A stretch of DNA of 64,000 nt, from assembly GCA_022316685.1 (NCBI GenBank), contig JAKJHU010000037.1, forward strand, positions 1,785,792 to 1,849,791, in the 5' to 3' direction. This DNA is from Progne subis subis (taxonomy: Eukaryota; Chordata; Aves; Passeriformes; Hirundinidae). Below are positions 39,801 to 51,800 of this stretch, piece by piece (position 1 is the first letter of the stretch; the number at the start of each line of letters is the position of its first letter). The notes below the pieces were generated by a model. It was given only the letters and a program-made list of their open reading frames with translations, was not told where the DNA came from and made no database searches. A program made the position numbers and the translations under genes.

Positions 39801-42800
39801 TACAATTCTGTGGACTGTGGTATTTTGAGGGGAATTTCCAGTGCTAGCCCTACGGAGGGAATCAGTCAGAAATCTTTCTGAGATTAGTTGATCCCTTAAG
39901 ATACAGTAAAAATCGTTATGATCCCAAACCAGTTAGGAACTGATTTTCAGAGGGGCTTTCCTAGACATTCTATCAAGGAGTTGTATCTATACACGGCTAC
40001 TGAGGAGTAGCAGCTCCCTTCTCTTCACTGGGAACAGTGATAAATACAAATATACAGCATAGCTCCCTTCCCAAGCTATGCCTTAGGGCAGACCAAACTT
40101 CACCTTGACGCAGATGGATGCTTTTGCTTTAAGCCTGATTGAAAGCTCTCAGCAGAAACCCAGCCACATTACCATTGTAGGAACACACAAATGAGTTGCT
40201 GAGGGAAGCAATTTACTGCTGCCCCATTCCTCTAGAGCTGCTGTCCATTGGCAGGCTCCTACCCTGCAGCTCCTAAGATATAGCTGGCTGTCTTCTGCAG
40301 AGGAATAATGACTCGAGGAGAAGTGTTAGGGAGCGCAGCTCAGAGAGACAACTGGGAGTCACTGATCCTATCTTTGTGCCTTGTTTCTTTTGAAGGACAG
40401 AGCATTAATGAGGCACTGGCCTGAAACATGTAAGGAAGCTGAAAAGAGAGGGAAAAGAAGCTTTCACTCAACATCAAATTAATATGTCAAGAACAGAATT
40501 AATCAAGAAAACAACAAAACCAAGAAGAAGAAATTCTGTAATCATCTGTACATCAATATTAGAAGCTTGCATAATAAACAAGAGAAGCCTGAATTGCTCA
40601 TTTGGGAGCATATTTTGACCTAATTGTTATTACTGAAACCTGCTGGGAAGATACGATTGATTGGAATATTGAAATTAATGCCTACAACCTATGTAGAAAC
40701 AATCAAATGTGGGGGAGAAAGGAGAAGGGAGAGGCAATATGTCAAGGGATATATTGTCTATTTGAAGATGTTTACACCAGAGAAACATGCTCTCAAATAT
40801 TAATGGGTTAACATATTTTAGCAGGATACAGGTGTACAGGTCTGCTACCAATTCAGGTTGAAAAACAGTATTCATCTAGTTTTTATTGATGGGAAAAGAT
40901 ATGTTTTCTTGAAGGACTTGTCTTGGTTCCATCCAGGACAATATTCATTTTTGCAGTAGCCAGGAGGAGGCATGGACAGGACCCAGAAGTTTTTCCATAC
41001 CACCTTGCATCATTGATGGGAGCAGGGGAAAGGGAGTTTTTTTCTGGAAGGAATGGCTCTCTTCTGGTCAGGGCAGCATGGCTGCAGTCAGGTTGGGCTC
41101 TGTAGTGAGCATTTTAGCATGTGAATCACTCTCTCATCTGTGCGCTTTTGTTATTAATATTGTTGCCGTTACTGTTCATTTTCTTATCTCATTGCTGCCT
41201 GCAGTAAATTGTTCTTGCCTCAGCCTGCGAATTTTGCCTTTTGTGCCTCCAATTTACCACTCCATCTCACCACAGGGGCAAAGGGGAGGGGTCAGAGAGC
41301 AGCACATGATTTGGAGAGTCTTTCTGGGGACACTGAATGGAATTAGTACCATTCCTAAACCACAGCAGGACATCAGTCTGTATTATATGCAGTGTCTGAT
41401 ATTGTTACTGCTAAACCGTAATGCAGCTAGAAGTGAAAGATGCTTCTGAATATGGTAGGTGACCAATACACATGGTCCAGCAAGTTCTGATCAAGAAAAA
41501 ACCAAAATCACACTTTTTTAAAAACAAACCTAACTTGAAAAGGTAGAGAAAGAAATTTTAGGAAGGGGGCGGGGGGGGTGGGGAGGGAGAGAATTTTACA
41601 TCAAATAGTTTATAGAGCAATGAACAAGTAGTTTTGGGCTATGATTCTGAAAATAAAAGGTGTTGGGACATTAATAGGAAGCAGAAATAAAGCTCAAGAG
41701 GAAGAGTGTGTATGTGCTTGCTTGTGTGTTACTTCTTTTGCTCCATTGCAAAATTGAAATGCTAATAGTGCAGTAAAAGTGCTCAGTAAAGCATTCTTGT
41801 TGTGTTTGTAGTCAAGTCAGATAGTACAAATGGGGCATGATGAAATATTTTCCATGTTAGTGGTACCATAGAAGGATATCAAGCACCAAATGTTGAAGAA
41901 GTATTTTGTAACCAACAGGTTTGCCAAGTTTGCACCTGAAACGTATAAAAATGGGTGATAAAGAATTCTCTAGGCTGTTAATGATTTTTTTTTTGTCTCT
42001 TTTCCTTCAGTAGAATAATGATAAATAGTATACAAATATTTTCAGAAAAGTTAAGTGTGATGACAGGGAGGCAACAGCCTCTCATTCTGGCACCTATGAG
42101 AAGAATAGCAGTGAAATAGAAGGTGAAAAAATCAACTGAGTACAGAATTAAGTGAGGGAAAAAATATTAATGCCAGTCACGGTGAGTTCATGGAAAACCT
42201 TTATTGAGAAAATTACCATTTTTTAAACTGATTTTTCCAAGAAGTGCATTTGTACAACAGAACATTTTATTCAAGCATAACACCACAGAGCCATAACCTT
42301 TCCCAGTCAAATGTGATCTTTAACCTCATCCAAGTCTAAGTAACTAGAGAGCACAGCGTGCACACATTGCACATCTAACGTGGAAAAATACTGCAAATCA
42401 ATAGATCATTACATGTCAAGGAGTTGGTAGAAAATGAGTGTGTTTCTAGAGACTGTTCTTGGCCTCGTGACCCCTTCCACTGGTGACCTGGGAGCAAATC
42501 AGTCAGCACTGCTTTGGTGTGGATGACAGGTCACTGAGCTAACAGGATGCATAAGCAGGCAGGATTTTAATGGCTGAGGACATTTATCTGTAGCAAGTCC
42601 AGGACCTAGGTAATTTTTCCATGATGTCAGGAAAACATCTCTTCGACAGACTGTTGACCCTGAAAAGTGTTCATTAGGGAATAAAGTGGATAATAAAATA
42701 AATATTATTGTCAGTGCAGAAGAATGGTCAAAAAGTAATATGATAGTTGGACATTTAAAGAGAAGAATGTCACAAATGGTATTTGGCTTTGATGACAATT

Positions 42801-45800
42801 TTCTGGAACAATATGTCCAGCTCTTGTACCTGAAACTCCAGATGGTGTCAACATGCTGTAAAGGGAATCAAGGGTCATAAGAACAGAAAAAGAAGTGGAA
42901 ATACCATGAATGAGAGCAGTGCCATTTGTTTAACTTTTTCAAACCATAGGGGATCATTTATTAGCATGGAAAATTGAAATCTGACACTAAAGGACACTTT
43001 AAAATGCCAAAAATAAGCATAAGAATGTGGCACCTGGAAAGAAGGAGGAATCAAATAAGATGTGCATTTGTAAAGATAAAAGAAGATGACCTCTACTGCA
43101 TCTTGATAAAAGTAGTGATAGAATATTTATGGCAGGAATTTTGTTTGATAAGCATTAATCTCTGGAAAATGCACAGCATGTTTTAGACAGAAGCAGTCAC
43201 CTTGTGGGTCTCACCTGCACTATTCTTCATGGAAACACAGCCCCACCGGTCAGAGGGAGAGATTCTCTGCAACCAAGATCCAGGGAAATTAGGAAGAGCT
43301 GCTGTGGATTTCTTTTTCCTGTTTGCATTTAAAGAATGTAAATTCAGCTGTTCCATTGGCGGTGTTTGATTTACTGTTGCTACAGCAGATAAAGCTGCTA
43401 TGAGGAAAGGAATGGAATCACTTTGATCTCCGTCCATCCGGCAGCCTTGTGCGGTCAGCTGTGCACCACCACAATACTGGGATACTTTAAGTGGATCTCG
43501 ACTCCCTCTGCAGATTTCTGTGGTTCTTCTCCTTCCTTTCAAATACCTAGCTCTTTCATCACTTTGTTAAAAATCAAAAATAAGAGTGTCTAATGGTAAT
43601 GAAATTGTAAGGGTATAATTTATTTCTCTTTTACTCGGAAAAAACTTTTGATGTCCACATCAACAGTAAAATTATTGTACATGTTTTTAGGATCAGAATA
43701 TTTGAGGTATTGATTTTACTTTTTAGCATACTTAGCATTTCTATCAGATTCTTGTTAGGATGACTTTTTTCCTTTATTCCTATGGAACTAAACTAAGTAC
43801 TGTGGAAAATACATCACAGCAAATATGACATATGAGCACAGTGTAATCTCATAGTCAGTAATCAAAAGGAGGGAAAAAATGCAAGAAGTAACCTTGCATA
43901 AGGATATCTGTAATTAAAGACTGTTACAGAAAATGATATTTAAATCCCCAGAACCTAATATTCAAGGACGTCTAAAGGGACAGGGTTTATCCATTATCAG
44001 TGGCAATTAAGAGTAAATGTGACTGGGACACGTCAATGACAGTTATGTGCCTGGTGAAGCAGGAATAAATAAAAATGACTGAAATAAGAATAAAGGAAGA
44101 GCCAGTCAATGAAGCATTAGTGTTTTCAGGGATGTTTTTCTATCACAGGTACAGTTCTACCAACCTGCAATTGACAGACTTTCAAAAAGGGAACACTATT
44201 AAGGTTAATAGCTTCAGTATATGATAGCTTTATGTTGACAGTATTCTTGAAGGCAAATGGATTTAGGTAAGCAAAAACAGAGCTTAATTTGAAAGTCATG
44301 CTTTCTGGTTTTTTTTTTTGTTTTTTTTTTTTTTTCAGAATATGAAGGATCTGGGACAGAAGTTCAGAGAAAACACTCAAAATGTGGAGTTTGCAAATAT
44401 AGGGCTGAGTGTGATGAAGATGCAGAGAATGTTGGGTATGTAATGTTTTCCCTAACAATATCACTGAACAAAAAGGAAAAAATGTACAAAGTACATGATT
44501 ATATACTTGTACATGATTATATACTAGTATGTTTGCTCTTACTAACTGAAGCTGTAGTGCCATCCAGTAATAATGTGTTTGATATGTAAAGAACAAACCA
44601 TCTGCAGTTGCAAAGCAGTGGGGGAAAACAACAGAGAGTTGTACTGGAAAATCTTTAGCTAATATTTTTCAAACAAAGAGCCTTGATTTGTTTTATTCTG
44701 CCAACAAAACAACTCAAAACCCAAACAGGAATGCAAAATAAATGCCGATCATTCAACACTGAGATTTGTCTGTATGTTCTCCTTGTTCATAAAGTGTTAC
44801 ATGCAGTTATTTCCCTCAGTGCTAACCTTGGACCTAAACAGGAAGTTGAACAGGGGATTTGGGCCAGTCGGATCTTCCAAAGTCACTGTGGCATTTGATC
44901 TCCTAGATGCACCCAGGGGGAAATGAATGAAAAATATTAATTATTTTCAAAGTTCAAAACAAATTATCAAGAAACCGGAAGCTTTTAAAGGCAATCCATA
45001 AATGCAGAAGCAGATGCACCAAATTTCCCCACTCAAGGTACTTGGTTATATTACACTCCAGCTGTCCAGGCTCTGTGTGACTCTCAGAAAGGGCAGAGAT
45101 ATCATGAAGGAAAGGGCTCCTTCAGACAGCCCCATGAGGCTTTGAGGGGTTTTTAGGGAATTAGAAGTCCTGTCTACTGATGGGGTTTTGTTTTCCAACA
45201 GCTTTTGTCCTGGCAGTGGCCACCAGTATGGAATAAGGTTTACTGGGATCTGGGCTGGTGGCAGGTACTGAGGTTGTGGCTGCAGACACGGTGCATGAAG
45301 GTGTTGGAGAGACTTGCAAATGGGACATTTTTGTATCCACAGAGGGAACAGCGTCTCAGAATAACAGTGCCTGAACATCACTAATCGGAGAAAACATCAC
45401 TCTCCGTTTCTTGTCTTCCAGCTGGAATCCATTTAATGTTGAAATATGTCTTAATTGCACAAGGTTTTATTACAGGATACCAGCATGAAGACATCTGAGG
45501 CAGTAAAGCAGCTTAGCACTAATATTCAAGACATGTATTCAAGATTAAATGGTAGAATACAAGGGAAAGTAAAATGGTAATAGTGCTCAGGAATACTAGC
45601 ATGATACTTCGCATTTCATAAAATGCCATAGTACTGAAGCTGGCTTGCTCTTTCCAGGACAGAGACAAATGAACTAGAGCTGTTTTTTGTAATACTAATA
45701 ATCTTTTGGAATATTTCCCTAGTCTGCTTCATTTATGCCTGGAAAGATGGTATAGATGAGCTATATATATATATATACACATACATACATATATATATGC

Positions 45801-48800
45801 ACTGAGATGTGCTTTTGGTTTTGGAAAATAAATCCTGAAGCATTCAACTTCTGTAAAAGCTTGTCTAGTCTCTCTGCACTTGTAGAGCTGGCATTCCTGC
45901 AGCTATATAGTATTTATAAGAAAATTAGGATAAAGCCGAGGAGAGCAGATTTATCCTCTACATCCTACTCACATAAAATGAAATCAGTTCCCACTTCTTG
46001 ACTACAGACAGAGAGTGCCTTTTTGCCTCTAGGATATCTTTAATTAGTCCTCATTAAAAAAAAAAATAGTGGAAACAAGAACTTTTATGTAGGAAATGCT
46101 CAAAAGATAGAAAATATTCCCATGTAGGTTATTTTCAATTTATTGGATAATATTTTTCAGTCCTATACAGGAATTTAATATAATGAAATTTTTTTTCCCC
46201 CAGTGCCTTTAACCATTAAAACAGGCATCAGTGATGTTCAATGTTTAGCTATAGAAAAACCAGGGTGTGTTAACACAGATTTCCTTCACAGGGTTGTTTT
46301 TGATAAGTCACAAGCACATCACAAACTTGCTAAAGTTGAATATAAGAGTAGGCATATTTTTTTCATAAAATCAAATCAGTTATTTACCTGGCAGAAACAA
46401 GATGGGATTCAAATCTTATGTTTGGGAAACTTTAGTAGAGTAGCCCTTATATCTGCTTTTACATTTAAGTTTTATTTTCTTTTCTGCTGAGTTTCAGTGT
46501 GGGTTTTGGCATCATAAAATTATATCATGACATATAAAGTTACTGGCATGCTGAAATATATTTCATTATGCATAACTATTGCTATTCTGAATTATCATTT
46601 AATTCAAATTTGCACTAGATTACAAACACTATCACCCCTAATCATAGTAAATCAGAAAACACCCTAATTTCATAAAAATATTCTGGCTTGATTCTTTTTT
46701 TAGGACATAAGAATGGCCACTAGAACTTTTTTGGAGAGTGCAGTAATGCCTACTGAACCACAAAGATAAAGTGCATTTAGCTCCATTCATGTAGGTTTAT
46801 TAGGCCTGGACAGCCCTTCTTTGCACCTTGTGATGTTAAGACACTGAAAAGAGTGATCCACATGATAATAGAAGGCATTTAAAGAAAATTCTGCTCTATT
46901 GTAGGAACTGGATGAGTTAGCTGAACTGTCCCTTAATGTTAAGTAGATAATCTCAAGCCATATTTATGATACAAACAGTAAACACACATTACGAATTTTT
47001 TCAACCCCTTTCCCAAGCTGTGCGATCTGAGACTGTTACAAACACCAGCTCCTTCTGCTCTGACTGCTCTTGAGAAGCAAAATAATATCTGTACTCCTCA
47101 TTTATCAATAAGGAAAATAATTTATGGGTAAAATGTTTGCTCAATTGGTGGGAAGGGTGCCACACATGTCACTGCATGTTGAGGTTTGATGTTTGAGGTA
47201 CATGAGCTGGAATTAATGAGGAATCCCAGGACCTGCCAAGAGGCCAGCTGCAACAGCCTAGGGAGCAGAATAGGCAAATTTTCTCCCAATAACGGAAAAA
47301 TCCTGCTAAAGAGAATTTTATTTCCTGCAGAATGTGGATTGTCTTTTGGATCTGGAAATCTGGGGGATCCTATGCAAAAAATGGGGGCAACTGATGGTTT
47401 CAGTGGAAACTGTAGGGTGATCCTCACAACAGAGAAGCAGAAGCAAGACCATTTGTTATATCCTGATGTTTTAGAGTTGAGCTTGCAGGTCCTTAGGGTT
47501 GTCTAAGCAGGTCCTTTCTTCTCAGAGGTGCACAGTGATATTGTGAGGGGCAGGAGACACATGTCAAAGCGTGGTAAATTTGGGGTTGTCGCAATGGAAA
47601 ATGTTTCTACCATGAGGGTTGTTGGACACTCCAACACCGTGTCTGGAATTTCCATCCATGGAGATGGTCTGAACTTGGTCAGACACAGCTTTGGGATCTA
47701 CGTCTAGCAGGGGCTAGGACTAGATGATCTCTACACTTCTCTTAAGCCTAAATTATTCTGTGAACCTGTGTAATTACTGAAACTTAGTGCATTTTAACAG
47801 CAAATTTCAAGGAGACTGGTTGTACGGTGCTGAGATACATGCCATATTACAAATAAGTGATGCTAATTTTTTGTTGCTCTTAAATTGTATTTTCCTCTTT
47901 GAAAAAGTTACAAATTCTTAGTTTTCATGCTTGGCATTAAAGCATTATGGCTATCTCTTGATCAAAAATGGTACATATGCTTTTATTGCATTAGATTAGA
48001 CATAGTTTGAAGAAATCAGGCTTTGCACAGGGTTTTAGATTTCTATCTTAATTCTGTTTGATTTCACAAAAACATTATCTGTCTAAGCCAGAAGTGGTAA
48101 CAACACAAAACTGAATGCAAAAGTATAAACACTATAATTTCCACTGCCACTATGAAAAATTTCAACATTGATTCTAGGTGGAGAGGTTAAGACACAGAAC
48201 TAGAGTCTGAGGAGAGGGTTGTCATAAACAGCACACTCAGGAAAATTTGTATTCAGCTATATACAAATCAGTCCATTATTTCTATATTTATCTAAACTTA
48301 GAAAGGAAACAGGTTGAAGAAGCATCACAGAAATATTTTTCTTCTTTTTTTCATACAACTTGTAAGTATTTTAAAGAGTTGTTAGTTTGTGGTCAATCTT
48401 TTTAAGGGCAAAGACCATCACTAGTGGATGCACTTAGTCTTAAATTGCATAAACACATAACCTGTCATCTGCCTGAACAGTGTTTTTCTGTAGGTTTAAT
48501 GTAACAGAATGCAAAGAAAAGGATTCACATGGCTTGGGTGGGACACTCTCATTTAGTGACAGAAAACTGAAACAAGTTGTGTATATCATGGGAAAAGCTG
48601 CTGCCTGACACCATTCAGTCAGTGTCTGCCTTTCTCCTCTGACTGTCAAATGTCTCTCTGGCCAGAAGCTTCCTTCTCTTTGTTGAAAAGACAACATATT
48701 ATGCATAGTGGTGCAAAATGTGTGTGCGAGAGGTTGGTAGACTTATACTCTTGTGTGAGAAAGTGGCCAGAAGCCTGAAAACACAGGTGGTATGAATGTG

Positions 48801-51800
48801 GTTGTATGTTTTCTGCTGGAATTTTGAATTAGAAATGCAGTCGTGAGAAGTGGACGCGGAATTGGCAACACAAAGCTTGAGGCTGTATAGAGCTGGTGGG
48901 GCAAATTCTGTAGGTCACCATCACAAACATATATGGTTTGTTCTTGATACAGCCTGGGGTATTCAGTCTTTTTTTCTTAGCATACACTGGGTTTTCAGTT
49001 CAACTGACTGTTTATGAGATAAACAGATCATTCTATCACCACACAAACAAAAAAGGCAGGATCTCTAGAGGGCCTGCACTCCTGCCCTGCAAACGGGGAT
49101 AATTCATTCATGTGAGCTCAAGGACTTCTCCAGGAGAGCTCTGACCATCTCCATGATAAAGACTTCACAGCTGGACATATCTGTTCAAGGGTTGAACTTC
49201 TCTCACTTTGGAATAGTTTCCTCGTGTTCAATCAGAATTTCTTTCCTTGCGACTTCCAACAGTTGTCTTTCATTCCTCTTCCTGTACTTCTGAGAAGATC
49301 CTCACTCTCATTCTTGTCAATAACCCCTCTTGAGTTGCTGATGACAGCAGCCACCTCCTTAGCTTTCTCTTCTCCAGGCTGAAGAGGTGCAGTGTCTCCA
49401 GCCATTCCTCACAACAGCCCACACTCCATCCCTCTACCCATTGCAGCATCTCGCCACTGCAGCTTCTCCAGTTTCTCAGAGTATTTGCTGCTACTGAGGG
49501 AATCCCAACACAGGACAGAGTACTTCACGTGGTACCTCATGAGGGCTGAATGGAGGACAAGAGTCACTTCCCTTGCTCTGCTGGTGACTGTCCAGTGATG
49601 CAGACCCCAGCCTGCTGTTCTCCTGGACCCTCAGGTCCTTTTCTGCAGAGCTGCCTCCCTGCTGGTCAATCTGCAATCTGTCCTGCAGCAGTGTGACTGA
49701 TGTCCTGTCGTCTTCATACCTCTGGGAGTTCCTCCATCTTGTCAAGGCCCCACTTGAGTTGAGTCGTTATCTTTTTCTTTTCTTTTTTTTTAAAAAAACT
49801 TTAAAATAACCTCACTGTAAAAATTCAAATTTATCATGTTCTCAGTTTTACCTAGTTTTTAACAGATGAAATATGGAAATGAGGTTCAGAGCGCATTCAG
49901 TCTTTTTTTTTTAATAAGTGTACTATGCTGTCAAAGATATGTTTTGACTTATAATGTAGATTTTCAAGAAAGATTGGCAGCTGATCCCCATGTAGACCTT
50001 TTGAGATTAACATTTTATGATATTTACTTTGGAAAGCAAAGGTGCCTCTGCAATATATAGATTCAACCGGCCTATAATTTACATAGTGTCTGTCCTCACA
50101 AAGGCCAAACCAGAATTTCAGAAGTCTTAGTATTAACAGTTAGAAATGCCAGTATGGACATTTCAAAGTCCTTGTTTCTGCCTTGTCTATGTAACTTTGT
50201 CCTCTGGAGAAAGACTTGGTCTGTTTGAAGTCTGTCATGCAAGTTTATACTTACCTCTTCTGAACACTTTTTCATTCATTTACCAACCTTTTTTTTTTTT
50301 TTTTAATTAACTTTTTAGGGTATGATATTGTATGTAGGCATTCATAAGGAAGTGTATCTAAATCCTGTGTAAATGCAATTCACAGCTTTCTGATCCAACA
50401 GAAAAAAGAAATCCTGAGTATTTTTGTGCAAAACAAACCATTTCAGACAATAGAGAAAACCAACTTGAATAAGGGATTTAAAATGTGTTGTAGGATTATG
50501 AATTATGAAAATCTGGGTGCAGGATATTCTGGTATGAGAGGAATAGCATAATGATCTTTTCACTATATTGACTATTAGGAAATTGAATAGATCCTAGGTG
50601 GATAATAATCCAGGTCTGGTTTTTTAATATATATTTTTAGTGTTCTTTGCAGCAGTGTGTGCCAAGTCTTTGAAGATTCCTGTTATTTGATTGTGGAGGG
50701 AGGGTTGGGCTGTTTTTGGGAGAGCAAGCATCTGTTCACCATGTATGCTGTGAGAAGCTCACTGCAGTAAGGACTAAATTTCCTCAGTGGTCAGAGAGAG
50801 CCATGCCATGAAAAAGGGAATGTAGGATGTCTGGAAAATAGCTGAAGCTTAGGGTATTCAAAGAGAGTTCTGGGTTGCTGGGCAGAAGTAAAGACACAGT
50901 GTTATAGACAGGCACAAAGAAGCTTCATAGAATTGAATTCTAATTCTCTTGTGCTATAAAGGGATTTTTAAAAGCACACCAAAAAACCTGATGAAGATTC
51001 AGCTCTAGTCAAATAGGTAGAAAAATCACTTTGAAATCCAGATTTTCTTAGTTCAGGTTTCATGTGGGAAGAACTGCACACAAGGGAAGAAGCATCAAAT
51101 GAAAGGTAATCCTTCATTTGGCATAGTTATATTCTTAACTGCAATTGCAACACCCCTGCTATTTCAATTCACCTAAATTTATTCCATCAAGCATACCCTT
51201 ATCCATCTGTGTGCATTTCACACACTTTGTTTTACTCTAGTGTTTCCATTTTACATTTGTAAGCAGGTGTGCCAATGAATTGGTGAGTACCCGAGAACGC
51301 TCACTCTTGTCAGCTACTGAGGAGGGATGGCGAGCAGCACTCCCTGTGAGGCCAGGCCAGAAAAATCCCTTTGTGAGCAAGTCCCAGGTGGGCATAAATG
51401 CAGTAGTTTGATCTGTTGGTTGGAAATGCCAGTTTCTCCCATTAGCTAAGCCCGCTCCACAAGTCAGTCATGATTTTCCTTTCCTTTGTTTCCTTTTTTT
51501 TCTTTGAACCTACCAGGGTTTTTAAGCACACGAACTTCCAAAAGACCACATACACCTTGAAGCCTGAAAACAAAAGGGAGCCTTGAAATGTGTTCTGATC
51601 TCTGGGGATCTAATTAATTTACTAATTGCAGGAAGTGCTCTTACAGCCTGAGCTTGTCACTTCATTTTACTAAGCACATTTGCTTTGTTACACCTAGTAG
51701 CCCCTAAAAAAGGAGTTGTACATCCTCATTTCTTGCTTATTAAAACCACCCAAAAAATCTGTTTGGTTTAATTATATCACTTTGTACCTTCTTGAAATTC

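Larger units (their letters stand above)
33269..44338 (+). other. Intron 4 of TMEFF1
   Basis: The 11,070-bp intron contains a TATA-bearing LTR (34582-34801), a GC-richer unexplained stretch (about 34802-36290), a GAAA array, a CR1 endonuclease remnant abutting a solo LTR (40440-41367), a G-quadruplex motif and a CpG-containing block (43183-43542). The stretches 36810-40430 and 41600-43180 show no recognisable element apart from short simple repeats. Confidence 0.9.

Noticed and set aside
44126..44596. 156-codon minus-strand open frame overlapping exon 5
   Set aside because: It is antisense to a verified exon and includes a Lys run from the acceptor poly-T tract; chance frame.
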